This document shows positions 8,354-17,233 of a DNA stretch of 64,000 nucleotides, one piece after another. Under the pieces are notes generated by a model. It saw only the letters and a program-made list of their open reading frames with translations. It had not been told where the DNA came from and did not search any database. Every line of letters begins with the position of its first letter. Position 1 is the first letter of the stretch. The position numbers and the translations under genes are program-made. The DNA is from an uncultured Saccharospirillaceae bacterium (GTDB taxonomy: Bacteria > Pseudomonadota > Gammaproteobacteria > Pseudomonadales > Natronospirillaceae). Location of the stretch: positions 1 through 64,000 of the forward strand of contig CAJXZL010000006.1 in NCBI GenBank assembly GCA_913063165.1, in the 5' to 3' direction.

Positions 8354-10039
8354 ATGGGCAACACCTCAACGCTTAAATACGTCACACAGGAATTAGAGAA
8401 AACGGTTCAAGAAGCCCAGAATGATTTCAATGCTTTTCTGGTCGATATGAGTCAGTTTTCGTCTTTGGCAAGCACCATAGAAGCGGTGAATCAGATCCGT
8501 GGCATTTTTATTGTTTTAGAGGATAGAGCTGCGCAGCTATATTGTGAGGAATTGGGAAAATTACTCAATGAATTCCCTACGGATGAGGCGAACCATCAAA
8601 CAGAAAAGGGCCAGCGAATCAGCGAGGCCATAGTTCAGTCATTGGCATTTATTAGCCGTTATTTGGAATTCCTTGATGTTACTGTCCAAGTGTATCCTGA
8701 AACATTGATTTCAGAGATCAATCGGATTCGAAGGGCGCGAGGAGTCAGTCACCTTCCGGACAGTCACTTTTATACCTATGTCGTGCCGCAACTTAAAAAG
8801 CCAAAGGCCGCTAATGACTTCAAATGGAATGATACTGTTGAATTGGAACTCAAACGACTCCGAGGTCTTTTTCAAAAATCACTGTTAAATTTAATGCATG
8901 GAAAGCCGGTCAAACCAGCTCTTACCAATATGCGCTTTGCACTGGTAAAAATTGATCGTATCGCCGCCAACACATCAATTGCTGGGTTATTTTGGCTAGC
9001 TTCTGTGGCTGTGCACGCGATGATCTTGGTTGAAGCGACAGTGCATGCCAATCGGCTGCTGCTATTTTTTAAGTTAGACAAACAAATTAAACGGTTAATC
9101 GACACGGGTAAACCGGGATTCAACAAGCGTCCAGCCAAGGACTTGGTACGTGAAATTCTTTACATCATTGCCCTGTGCCAGCGGGCATCGCCGCAGATTC
9201 AAAGAGTAGCCATGTGGTATGGCATGCCAGTGCCTGAAGCATTAGAAAATATGCTCGCTGAACAAAGCCGCATTTTGACCAGTCCTGGCCGCTCGGTAAT
9301 GCGGTCGGTATCTACGGCAATAAAAGAAGAGCTAGAAGTGATAAAGACCCAAATAGATGCTGCGGGTTTTGGGGCTTCTGATTCTCGCTTTCATGCGCCA
9401 ACCTTACACATAGGTATTCGGAAAATATCCGATATTCTTATGGTCATTGGACTTACCTCTGCCAGCAAATTGTTGGGCGTTCAAGCGCAGAAATCAGTTG
9501 CTTGGGTTGACAGCACCATGCCAACGAACGTTCAGCTAAATGCCATTGCTGATGCCATCATGTATGCTGAAAGTGCAGTGAATAGATTGCTGATGGGTCA
9601 AAAGCAGTCAACAAATAATGATATTTTGCAGGGTATTGGCCAATCTCATGTGCAAGCCGCACGGGTGGTGTTGCTAGAAGAATCAGAAAATGGCGTGGCA
9701 CTGTGTCGAAGAGCTGTCACTGCCTTTGTCGATTCCAATTACGACTACGAGCACCTAGCCGAGGTCTTGACTACTTTAGATGCCGTGAGGGGTGGTTTGA
9801 TATTTTTAGAGTATGCGGAAGCAGAGACGGTGATCGAGCGCTGTATGTTGTTTGTCGAAAAACGGTTGTCTACGAATGCAACGGCTTTCAACAGCAAGAT
9901 GCTGGAAAATTTTGCTGAAGCATTATCACGAATCGAAATGTACTTAGGCAACATGCTAAATGGATCCAAAGAACATGATAATTTACTAGAGGGAGCAACA
10001 TTGGCTGCAGGTAATCTACCGATGTCTGGTATCCACTAG
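8354..10039 (+). CDS. Stand-alone protein resembling the N-terminal scaffold of ChpA/PilL, without kinase domains
   Basis: The 561-residue protein is largely helical. Several parts recall the N-terminal Hpt-like repeats of the type IV pilus chemosensory kinase ChpA/PilL: an N-terminal unit with EAVNQIRGIFIVLEDRAAQLYCEELGKLL, and two later segments ending in IADAIMYAESAVNRLL and FAEALSRIEMYLGNML. I see no phosphorylatable Hpt histidine motif in the first unit, and no HATPase, CheW or receiver domain. No frameshifted continuation follows the stop. It may be a scaffold or a truncated paralogue. Neighbours are not chemotaxis genes. Homology is by recall and should be tested by profile search. Confidence 0.7.
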   Translation: MGNTSTLKYVTQELEKTVQEAQNDFNAFLVDMSQFSSLASTIEAVNQIRGIFIVLEDRAAQLYCEELGKLLNEFPTDEANHQTEKGQRISEAIVQSLAFISRYLEFLDVTVQVYPETLISEINRIRRARGVSHLPDSHFYTYVVPQLKKPKAANDFKWNDTVELELKRLRGLFQKSLLNLMHGKPVKPALTNMRFALVKIDRIAANTSIAGLFWLASVAVHAMILVEATVHANRLLLFFKLDKQIKRLIDTGKPGFNKRPAKDLVREILYIIALCQRASPQIQRVAMWYGMPVPEALENMLAEQSRILTSPGRSVMRSVSTAIKEELEVIKTQIDAAGFGASDSRFHAPTLHIGIRKISDILMVIGLTSASKLLGVQAQKSVAWVDSTMPTNVQLNAIADAIMYAESAVNRLLMGQKQSTNNDILQGIGQSHVQAARVVLLEESENGVALCRRAVTAFVDSNYDYEHLAEVLTTLDAVRGGLIFLEYAEAETVIERCMLFVEKRLSTNATAFNSKMLENFAEALSRIEMYLGNMLNGSKEHDNLLEGATLAAGNLPMSGIH

Positions 10040-10131
10040 GTCAATGTATTGGGTAAACCTAATTGGGGCGCCAGTGAACTGAACTATACTGGTAGTCTGG
10101 TGGGTGAGACTGGTAACAAAAGAGGTGTGAT

Positions 10132-10770
10132 ATGTCATTAATGATCATCATGGTTGTCATGGGTGCATTGGCACTTGTGATGGCACTATTTGCGTTAAAG
10201 CTGTTGTTTCGATCAGGTTGGTTTTTTGGCTGGTTAAAGGGCACTTTTGGATTGCTGTTGTTGGCTTGTACCGCCATTTTGGGTGTATTGGTATTCCAAT
10301 TAAAAGATTTTAATGTGCAAAAAGGCGATCTATCTTTGGGCCACGTTGCGATATCAAAGGTGAGCGGACAACAATATCAATTGAATGTCTCCGTGGCTAA
10401 CCAAGCAGCTGAAGGCTATCCCGTTGAAGGGGATTTTTGGACCACCAGTTACCGCATTATTGATTTTACCGGTCTGCCTGGGGGTGAAAAGCTGCCCATT
10501 CTATTTCAGCTTGAAGGCGCTTCTGGCCGTTACATGACCCTTGAGCAAGAGCTTAAGGCAAAGGTCAAACCACCCGTTATCGGTACCATGAGTCAGAGAA
10601 TCTGGCCTGCTATGGTGTTGCTCGATTCGATTGGACTCATTGACGCCTATATCGCTGAGCTTGAATTTGTACCCTTAATGGACGGGTCTTTGTTTGATGT
10701 GCACCTGACGGCTGGTGAAATTGGACTATCTCCATTAAATGAACCTGCAGAGGCGGCGTTACAACCCTAG
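10132..10770 (+). CDS. Conserved two-helix membrane protein of unknown function
   Basis: The 212-residue protein starts with two hydrophobic segments (about residues 3-24 and 35-57), followed by a soluble domain of about 155 residues. Similar Pseudomonas and Oceanospirillales proteins have been loosely labelled multidrug transporters, but nothing here resembles a transporter core, and I assign no function. A good AGAGGTG ribosome site precedes the ATG. It follows the ChpA-like gene by 92 bases in the same direction and is convergent with the SCP2 gene. Confidence 0.75.
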   Translation: MSLMIIMVVMGALALVMALFALKLLFRSGWFFGWLKGTFGLLLLACTAILGVLVFQLKDFNVQKGDLSLGHVAISKVSGQQYQLNVSVANQAAEGYPVEGDFWTTSYRIIDFTGLPGGEKLPILFQLEGASGRYMTLEQELKAKVKPPVIGTMSQRIWPAMVLLDSIGLIDAYIAELEFVPLMDGSLFDVHLTAGEIGLSPLNEPAEAALQP

Positions 10771-10793
10771 GGAGTAAGCCGCCACAGCGACAA

Positions 10794-11108
10794 TTACAGG
10801 CCAAATAATGCGCTCAAACGGGTAGCCAACATGATATTGCCTTCTGCCTTGAGTTTGCCCGTCATAAAGGCTTGCATACCGTTAAGCTCGCCATTCGCTA
10901 CCTGTGACAATGTCTCTTCAGACATTTTCAAGGTAACGGTCGGGTCGTCGTATTCACCTTCTATCAATTCACATTGCTTGTCAGCCACTTTCAAAGTGAA
11001 AAAAGCATCGTCATCAATGCAGAACTGAAATACAACATCTAAGTCTGCTGCCGCTTCTGGGTTAAATCGACCATGAATGGCGTTGAGAATTTCTGCTACA
11101 GTGCTCAT
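10794..11108 (-). CDS. SCP2 sterol-binding domain protein
   Basis: The product is 104 residues, essentially a single SCP2 domain. Typical features are the alternating FQFCIDDDAFFTLKV and DPTVTLKMSEETL strands and the C-terminal GELNGMQAFMTGKLKAEGN block. Bacterial single-domain SCP2 proteins are thought to bind lipids or acyl-CoA in the cytosol, and their substrate is usually unknown. It is transcribed alone. The upstream 209 bases to sohB form a divergent promoter region. Confidence 0.85.
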   Translation of the reverse strand: MSTVAEILNAIHGRFNPEAAADLDVVFQFCIDDDAFFTLKVADKQCELIEGEYDDPTVTLKMSEETLSQVANGELNGMQAFMTGKLKAEGNIMLATRLSALFGL

Positions 11109-11317
11109 ATTATTTCCTTTAATTCAAAGTGGTAAAGGCAGTCTCTAGGGGTTTTAATCAGTAGAAAAACCCTTATATACAGTCTACAACCAGAGTGTAG
11201 ATACATAGTTCATTTTAGGCATGGAAACCCAGTATGCAATCATTGCTTAATATTATTGATTTTTAGTCATAAAAGACTCTAAATCGACGCATAATACCAA
11301 TTCGAGAGGATAATCAC

Positions 11318-12322
11318 TTGGCAGAATACGGACTATTTTTATTAAAAACTGTGACCATCGTACTGGCTATCTTAATTGTGATCGGGGTTTCTGCGGCGCT
11401 GAGTATGCGGCAGAAGAAAAGCGACAAAGGTCATATTGAGATCTCCAAAATAAACGATCGTTTTCGCCAATATCAGAATTTGATGTCAGGCTTCTTTGTC
11501 AATAAGGCCACGTTGAAACAGCAGGCTAAAGCTGAGAAGAAGGCACGCAAAGCGAAAGAAAAGGCCGGTGATCATTCTGATAACAATGTCTTCGTTTTGG
11601 GGTTTAAAGGCGATATGCAAGCCAGCGCAGTCGCGTCACTTCGCGAGGAGGTGACTGCAATATTGTCCGCACCTGAGCTGCCTAAAGAAGTGGTATTGCG
11701 ACTAGAAAGTCCAGGAGGCGCAGTCCACGGCTACGGATTAGCGGCCTCGCAGTTAGTGAGACTGAAAAACAAGAACATCCCACTCACTGTCTGTATCGAT
11801 AATGTGGCTGCCAGTGGCGGCTATATGATGGCGTGTGTGGCGGATAAAATATTAGCGGCGCCATTCGCTTATGTCGGTTCGATCGGCGTATTGGCGCAAG
11901 TCCCCAATATTCATCGCTTGTTGAAAAAGCATGATGTGGACGTGGAGTTGCATACCGCTGGTGAATATAAGCAGACGTTGACCCTAATGGGCGAAAACAC
12001 CAAGAAAGGTCGCGAGAAATTTAAACAAGAGCTCGGTGAAATACACGAACTGTTTAAAGGGTTCGTGTCTGAAAATAGACCCAATCTCGACATTGAGGCA
12101 GTAGCTACTGGAGAGTTCTGGCTGGGACTAGAAGCCAAAAAACGCCATTTGGTGGATGACATTATCACCAGTGACCAGTATTTACAGGATCTCAGTGAAG
12201 AAGCCACCCTTTACGAATTATCGTACAAAGTGAAAAAGACTTTGGTAGAAAGAATGGGAAAAACGGCGAGCCAAAGTATGAGTAGTGCGTTTGAGTCGGT
12301 GGCCAATCGACTACCTTTCTAA
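11318..12322 (+). CDS. sohB: Inner-membrane serine peptidase SohB
   Basis: The 334-residue S49-family peptidase has an N-terminal membrane anchor (about residues 7-27) and a charged, lysine-rich linker (about 67-85). The protease domain contains RLESPGGAVHGYGLAA and the catalytic-serine region NVAASGGYMMACVAD. It is predicted to be periplasmic. The start is TTG, supported by GAGAGGA just upstream and by agreement with the SohB N-terminus (AEYGLFLLK). It is divergent from the SCP2 gene. Confidence 0.9.
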   Translation: MAEYGLFLLKTVTIVLAILIVIGVSAALSMRQKKSDKGHIEISKINDRFRQYQNLMSGFFVNKATLKQQAKAEKKARKAKEKAGDHSDNNVFVLGFKGDMQASAVASLREEVTAILSAPELPKEVVLRLESPGGAVHGYGLAASQLVRLKNKNIPLTVCIDNVAASGGYMMACVADKILAAPFAYVGSIGVLAQVPNIHRLLKKHDVDVELHTAGEYKQTLTLMGENTKKGREKFKQELGEIHELFKGFVSENRPNLDIEAVATGEFWLGLEAKKRHLVDDIITSDQYLQDLSEEATLYELSYKVKKTLVERMGKTASQSMSSAFESVANRLPF

Positions 12323-12340
12323 TCTACATCACTAGAACCC

Positions 12341-12367
12341 ATCCGACACTGTCAGTTAGTGTCGGAT
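12341..12367. terminator. Inverted repeat between sohB and a convergent small gene
   Basis: A perfect 10-bp stem, ATCCGACACT / AGTGTCGGAT, encloses a 7-base loop. The stop codon of the minus-strand gene lies in the loop, so one arm is coding. There is no T tract on either strand, so terminator function is only likely. Confidence 0.45.
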
Positions 12368-12600
12368 TCGGAGCTGGCGTCAATAGCATTAGGATTGACG
12401 CTTTCTAATGACTTTTGATAGGCCGACTTTAGCCGGTGCTTGTGTTTAGCAAGTTTGTTTTTACTCGGAATTTTTCCCATGTCATTGTCCAGGATGAAAT
12501 TCTTTTTGGATCCCGTTTTTACGTTTAATTTGCCTTTTAATCGGCGGGTTTTCTTATCACGACTCATGTCGATTCCAAATGGTATGGGTTTTGCGGGCAT
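12352..12600 (-). CDS. Small basic protein of unknown function
   Basis: This 82-residue lysine- and arginine-rich product (71 residues if the ATG at 12567 is used) has a basic N-terminal half (SRDKKTRRLKGKLNVKTGSKK) and an acidic tail (ESDTN). I do not recognise the family. The 12567 start has a better GGA site. The frame continues upstream of 12600, but that part overlaps the aldo/keto reductase gene. Composition suggests nucleic-acid or ribosome binding, which is a guess. Its start overlaps the promoter area of the divergent reductase gene. Confidence 0.5.
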   Translation of the reverse strand: MPAKPIPFGIDMSRDKKTRRLKGKLNVKTGSKKNFILDNDMGKIPSKNKLAKHKHRLKSAYQKSLESVNPNAIDASSESDTN

Positions 12601-12638
12601 TATATGTGAGGTTGGGACCAAGAACCAATGGAGAGCGC

Positions 12639-13676
12639 ATGAAATATAAAAAATTAGGTACCTCTGAACTATCAGTAAGTGAGATTTGCTTGGGTACGAT
12701 GACGTGGGGAGAACAAAACTCCGAAGCAGAAGCCCACGCGCAAATGGACTACGCCTTGGCACAGGGTGTCAATTTTTTTGATACTGCTGAGCTATATCCA
12801 GTGCCGCCTAAGCCTGAGACTCAGGGTCTAACCGAAGCGTACATTGGTACCTGGTTTAAACGCACTGGGCGGCGTGAAGATGTTGTGTTGGCGACTAAAG
12901 TCGTTGGCAGGTCTGACATGGCGTGGTTCCGTGGAGAGCAGGCTCGGTTATCCGAGCGGCATATATTTGAAGCTGTTGATAGCTCGTTAAAAAAATTGCA
13001 GACCGATTATATCGATCTTTACCAATTACATTGGCCTGATAGACAAACCAATACCTTCGGAAAATTAGGGTACGAACATCAGGTGCAGGAAGATGAAATT
13101 GCGCTTGAAACCACACTCGCTGCCTGTAAAGCTTTAGTTGCAGCGGGCAAAATTCGGGAAATTGGTGTCAGCAATGAAACGCCCTGGGGCTTAACAGAAT
13201 ATTTGCGGTTGTCAGCCCAATTGGATTTACCCCGGGTACAGTCGATTCAAAACCCCTACAACCTTTTGAACCGTACATTTGAAATTGGTCTTGCTGAAGT
13301 GGCTTGCCGATCAAATGCTGGGTTATTGGCTTATTCACCATTGGCGATGGGCATGTTATCCGGAAAATACGCTACCAAGCCTTGGCCGCCGGAAGCCCGA
13401 CTGTCTATATATAAGCGGTTTTCGCGGTACTCATCGCCAATCGGTCAGGCCACAGCACAGCGCTATGTCGATGTGGCGTTACATCATGGCCTAGACCCAT
13501 CACAAATGGCATTGGCGTGGATTAATCGCCAGCCGTTTGTGACCTCGAATATAATTGGCGCCACTAATCTGACTCAGCTGAAGGCCAATATAGACTCAGT
13601 AGATCTGCAGTTATCAGACGATGTGATTCGGGATATCCAAGCGATTCACGATAGCCAATCTAATCCCTGTCCTTAA
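12639..13676 (+). CDS. tas: Aldo/keto reductase, Tas-like
   Basis: The 345-residue product matches E. coli Tas in length and motifs: MKYKKLGTSELSVSEICLG, the catalytic region FFDTAELYPVPPK, and a C-terminal NADP-binding block including IIGATNLTQLKAN. It is a cytosolic NAD(P)H-dependent oxidoreductase with a TIM-barrel fold, and its physiological substrate is unclear. The ATG at 12639 has GGAG 7 bases upstream. The open frame extends 60 bases further upstream without support. It is convergent with gloB, with only 4 bases between the stops. Confidence 0.9.
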   Translation: MKYKKLGTSELSVSEICLGTMTWGEQNSEAEAHAQMDYALAQGVNFFDTAELYPVPPKPETQGLTEAYIGTWFKRTGRREDVVLATKVVGRSDMAWFRGEQARLSERHIFEAVDSSLKKLQTDYIDLYQLHWPDRQTNTFGKLGYEHQVQEDEIALETTLAACKALVAAGKIREIGVSNETPWGLTEYLRLSAQLDLPRVQSIQNPYNLLNRTFEIGLAEVACRSNAGLLAYSPLAMGMLSGKYATKPWPPEARLSIYKRFSRYSSPIGQATAQRYVDVALHHGLDPSQMALAWINRQPFVTSNIIGATNLTQLKANIDSVDLQLSDDVIRDIQAIHDSQSNPCP

Positions 13677-13680
13677 AGGG

Positions 13681-14454
13681 TTACCATTGGTCGCGTAAGT
13701 GACGTAATGCACGAAATACATCAGCGGGAGTGTCGAGAGAGGCTGCCGTTTTTTTATTGAGTTCCCGCTTTAAAGTGCTGCTATCCAGTCTCAAGAAGGG
13801 ATTGATTTCTTTTTCTAATCCCCAGTGAGTGATCGCTCTTTGCTCTGGCAATACAGACGCATTGTCTGCTAAAACGTCTGAAATGCGTTGGTTATCAGGT
13901 TCTAATAAAGCGGCAAACCCTAGATTGTGACATAGGTAGTCATGCGCGGGATAAATTGCCGTGTCATCCGACAACAGCGTATGCAGGCGACAGATGCTGT
14001 TATACAGCTGTCCAACATCGCCGCTGCGGCAATTGCCCACACCCCCATTAAATAGTGTGTCTGCACAGATTAGAAACGGCCCAGATTGGGCAGATTGCCC
14101 TAAAAAACAAAAATGTTGGAATGTGTGGCCGGGTGTGAAAAGTGCAGTAAGCTGGTGGTTCCCAAGCGCGATTGGATCGCCATCTGCGATGGGATTGCTG
14201 ACACCGGGTATGTCCTTGTGCCCCCACACTGGCACATTATGCACGGCCAATAGATCGGACAGGCCTCGAATATGATCGCCGTGTTCGTGTGTGATTAAAA
14301 TGCCAACCAGGGTCGCGTCCAATTCAGATAGCCATCGGGTTGCCAATGTCGCGTCAAACGGATCGACAATTAAGGCCTGCCGAGTATCAGGGCATAGTAA
14401 AATATGATTGTAGTTTTCATAGGAGCCGGGAACATAAAATCTTATAACGTTCAT
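13681..14454 (-). CDS. gloB: Hydroxyacylglutathione hydrolase (glyoxalase II)
   Basis: The 257-residue product is a metallo-beta-lactamase-fold thiolesterase that hydrolyses S-lactoylglutathione in methylglyoxal detoxification. The metal motif THEHGDHI gives H56, H58, D60 and H61. Other blocks are FTPGHTFQHFCF, ICADTLFNGG and YPAHDYL. The C-terminal region ends in the usual GloB helices (NPFLRLDSS, then VFRALRHLRDQW). The length is right for the family. Confidence 0.94.
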   Translation of the reverse strand: MNVIRFYVPGSYENYNHILLCPDTRQALIVDPFDATLATRWLSELDATLVGILITHEHGDHIRGLSDLLAVHNVPVWGHKDIPGVSNPIADGDPIALGNHQLTALFTPGHTFQHFCFLGQSAQSGPFLICADTLFNGGVGNCRSGDVGQLYNSICRLHTLLSDDTAIYPAHDYLCHNLGFAALLEPDNQRISDVLADNASVLPEQRAITHWGLEKEINPFLRLDSSTLKRELNKKTAASLDTPADVFRALRHLRDQW

Positions 14455-14669
14455 GGTAAAAGATTCCTACAGGTATCTGGATGGTGGGCAATTTATTTTG
14501 GGCAACAGTCTAACCTGTTCGCAAGCTGAATGGATAGCCAACTATTAGCCTATATTCAACGGCTGAGGTTGCTATATCGTCTGCGGCACACTAATTTAGG
14601 TGGTATCTTCGAACTGTCATTTTTCGGGTTATGCACAGAATGACGTCAAATACATGTAGGAGCATTATT

Positions 14670-15233
14670 GTGAAGTATATTTTGGCATTGTCCTTGGCGT
14701 TGTTGTTGGCTGGTTGTGCGAAATCGCCACAGCAAGTTACTTTTGATGCTCAGGTGTCGGAAGGGTCTGTATGGGTAGGTAAAGGTAAGCGCGCTGAATT
14801 ACAGGTGGTTGATGCTCGGTCAAGCACCAATATCGGCAGCCGTGGGGGCATCTATCAATCGACTAGCACATTGTCGTTGGATAATCGTGCTACAGAAGAT
14901 ATGAGTATTTATTTGCAAACCCGCTTACTGACGGCTGGGTTTAAGCTGAGTAATACCGAACCTTTCAGCAAGTGGACGGTTAAACTAACTGACCTTACTT
15001 ATGACTATAAAAAGGTCAAGGGTATGAGGGATCAAGTTGAGATCACTAGTGGGATTTCGGTTGAGATCGTTAGCGGTTTGTCTACCTATACCAATGAGTA
15101 TTCAGCCTCTAGTGTCAACGAGTTGGTGACCTTAGCGTCTGATGCCCAGAACCAAGAATGGATTAATACAACGTTGAATGCGGCATTGGATCAATTGTTT
15201 GCCGATGCAGGGATTAACGATTTCTTGAAATAG
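14670..15233 (+). CDS. YajG-family lipoprotein
   Basis: The 187-residue product begins with a short signal peptide ending in a lipobox (LALLLAGC, Cys about 16), so it should be lipid-anchored, probably in the outer membrane. The mature region resembles YajG (GKRAELQVVDARSSTNIGSR, and DAQNQEWINTTLNAALDQLF). Its role is unknown. I chose the GTG at 14670 because AGGAG lies just upstream and the signal peptide then starts correctly. A longer frame from 14631 would bury the signal. Confidence 0.82.
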   Translation: MKYILALSLALLLAGCAKSPQQVTFDAQVSEGSVWVGKGKRAELQVVDARSSTNIGSRGGIYQSTSTLSLDNRATEDMSIYLQTRLLTAGFKLSNTEPFSKWTVKLTDLTYDYKKVKGMRDQVEITSGISVEIVSGLSTYTNEYSASSVNELVTLASDAQNQEWINTTLNAALDQLFADAGINDFLK

Positions 15234-15253
15234 CCATAGCGTTCTGTCTATCG

Positions 15254-15283
15254 TAAAAAAACCGCTCTCAGGCGGTTTTTTTT
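15254..15283. terminator. Bidirectional rho-independent terminator
   Basis: The stem AACCGC / GCGGTT is flanked by an A run on the left and eight T residues on the right. It lies between the convergent YajG-like and LysR genes and can serve both. Confidence 0.88.
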
Positions 15284-15322
15284 CATCTGGGCTTTTTGGA
15301 TCTCTGTCGTCACATTTATAAG

Positions 15323-16225
15323 CTATAAATTGAGTTCGTTGGCGGTAAAGTACTCGGCCATAAAATCGACAAAAGCGCGGCTTTTCGCTGATAGATACCG
15401 ATTTTCTGGATACACCACATGAATGGTTCGGCTCGGAAAATTAACCTCGGGTAATACGTGTTCCAACAAACCATTTTCAATGTGGCTTTTGACCATATAT
15501 AAGGGCAGTGCCGCAATACCCATGTTGTTTACTGTTGCTTCACACATGGTGTCTAAATCATTCACCTTAAATCGTGGCTCTTTGTTTTGTAGCCCAGCCT
15601 CTTTAATAAACCGTTTGATCCAGCGCGGTTCTGCATAGTCAATTCCAGAAACCATTAGCATGTGGTGGGTGGCGAGCTCCGCCAAATTTTCTGGTCGCCC
15701 AAATTCGTCCAAGTAGGCTTTGGTAGCCGTTAGGATGACTTTCTGACGTGCGACGGGGCGTGCAACGAGACGCGAGTCTTGCAGTGAACCCAGGTGAATG
15801 GACAGGTCGATGCCTTCCTTGACCAAATCAAGGTTTTTTTCAGCCAAAACCAAATCAAAATTCACATCAGGATAATCGCGTAAAAAGGCAGCAAATATTT
15901 TCATCAGCATACTGCGACCGAAAGTCGGCGTTGCCGTGATGCGTAAAACTCCACGAGGTGTAGTTTCTAAGTCGCGCACCATGTGCTCGGTTTCTTCTAA
16001 ATCTTCTAATATCCGACTGCAGCGGTTGTAAAACAACTGACCTGCTTCGGTAGGACTGACTGATCGAGTTGTTCGGTTCAATAAGCGAATACCGAGTCGG
16101 TCTTCTAACAAAGAGATTTGCTTGCTGACAGCAGAGGGCGTGAGGCCCAGTGAATGCGCCGCATTGGTGAAATTATTGGCTTTTACAACACTTGTAAAAA
16201 TCACAAGAGAGTCGAGTCTTGCCAT
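15323..16225 (-). CDS. LysR-family transcriptional regulator
   Basis: The 300-residue product has the standard LTTR layout. An N-terminal winged HTH (about residues 1-60) contains NAAHSLGLTPSAVSKQISL and LLNRTTRSVSPTEAG. A linker helix and a substrate-binding-like effector domain (about 90-295) follow. It resembles the CrgA/AaeR-type subgroup that often controls aromatic or oxidoreductase genes. The regulated gene is not evident: the divergent neighbour is a small glutaredoxin-like gene 175 bases away. AGGA precedes the ATG. Confidence 0.9.
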   Translation of the reverse strand: MARLDSLVIFTSVVKANNFTNAAHSLGLTPSAVSKQISLLEDRLGIRLLNRTTRSVSPTEAGQLFYNRCSRILEDLEETEHMVRDLETTPRGVLRITATPTFGRSMLMKIFAAFLRDYPDVNFDLVLAEKNLDLVKEGIDLSIHLGSLQDSRLVARPVARQKVILTATKAYLDEFGRPENLAELATHHMLMVSGIDYAEPRWIKRFIKEAGLQNKEPRFKVNDLDTMCEATVNNMGIAALPLYMVKSHIENGLLEHVLPEVNFPSRTIHVVYPENRYLSAKSRAFVDFMAEYFTANELNL

Positions 16226-16400
16226 GGTTCTGTCCTAATTGCTGGGGATGGGTGAACATGATTATCTATGATAACCCACATAATGCGCTATATACGAATG
16301 CAGCTGTGAGATAATTTCTCAAAACGAAGCAAGCTTGATGTCGGACAATTACTTATAATGGCCCAATCAACCCGTGTTTATATAACCAAAAGGATTCGTG

Positions 16401-16652
16401 ATGCCAATCCAGGTCGTTTTTTACCACACAACAGATTGCCACCTCTGCGATCTTGCTGAAGCCATGGTGACGCCATTGTTAACGCACTATGGATTAATCG
16501 CGGAAGCTATTGATGTTGCAGAAGATAGCGATGCTTTCGCGGCCTATGGAGAGCAAATTCCTGTGCTGTATTTTCCCGCCACCAATGTGGCGATTACGTG
16601 GCCATTTGACCCCTCAGACATCGCCGCTCGCTTTGAATTGTTAGCCACATAG
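16401..16652 (+). CDS. Glutaredoxin-like protein (DUF836)
   Basis: The 83-residue product has a thioredoxin fold of the DUF836 type. The N-terminal strand is followed by the redox motif CHLC (residues about 15-18, in TTDCHLCDLAEAM), and the cis-proline strand is QIPVLYF. The family is presumed to act in thiol redox chemistry, but no function is established. ATG at 16401 is favoured over the GTG just before it, with AAGGA upstream. Confidence 0.8.
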   Translation: MPIQVVFYHTTDCHLCDLAEAMVTPLLTHYGLIAEAIDVAEDSDAFAAYGEQIPVLYFPATNVAITWPFDPSDIAARFELLAT

Positions 16653-16837
16653 GTAGCCTAGATTGTATTGCTGTCGACAGTAATGGCGTGCGACGCGGTT
16701 CCATGTAAAGCCACGAATACATGGAATTATCGGCAAACAAGATCGGGCCTATTTAAAGGTAAATTCCTACTCTATAATCGCGACAAAATTTATTCCTGTG
16801 ACTGCCTTCACCTCAGTGGTAAGGCGACATCCGAGTG

Positions 16838-17170
16838 ATGGCCATGACGCATTCTCACCAGGTTCAACAACACAGCTACTGGCTGCATTCATTTTGGATG
16901 GTGTTGGTCTTGCTGTTGGTCATGAGTTTCTCGTCACGACAGTCAGTTCCGCCCTCAGATACGCCCATCAGCATTGAATACGCGACACTCTTTAGCCCTA
17001 GTATTGAAAGCGTCGATGATGTTGATTTGGATATGCTGTCTTTTGAATCCTATACTGATAAATGCCGCTGTGTTGACCTGGTGTATTCTGGTCTGAAGCC
17101 GCATCCGCTGGTGTATGTTCGCAGTCATACTGCGATCCGGGCACCGCCAGCATGGCATAGATCTGCTTAG
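16838..17170 (+). CDS. Small putative membrane protein, unknown
   Basis: This possible gene of 110 residues has one hydrophobic segment (about residues 20-32, WMVLVLLLVMSF) and a polar C-terminal part. It contains a CRC motif and a final HPLVYVRSHTAIRAPPA stretch. I recognise no family. Support comes from a TATAAT at 16772-16777 at a sensible distance and from its placement 63 bases before nhaD in the same direction. Against it are a weak ribosome site and an equally long open frame on the other strand. It may be an nhaD leader region instead. Confidence 0.4.
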   Translation: MAMTHSHQVQQHSYWLHSFWMVLVLLLVMSFSSRQSVPPSDTPISIEYATLFSPSIESVDDVDLDMLSFESYTDKCRCVDLVYSGLKPHPLVYVRSHTAIRAPPAWHRSA

Positions 17171-17233
17171 ACCTATTGCCCAGCGGTTTTCTATGGGTAA
17201 GTTTCGACTACATTTCTTTTTGGAGACATTTCC

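Noticed and set aside
8354-10039. Frameshifted full-length ChpA
   Set aside because: No kinase, CheW or receiver sequence appears in any frame after 10039, so the gene is not simply broken by one frameshift.
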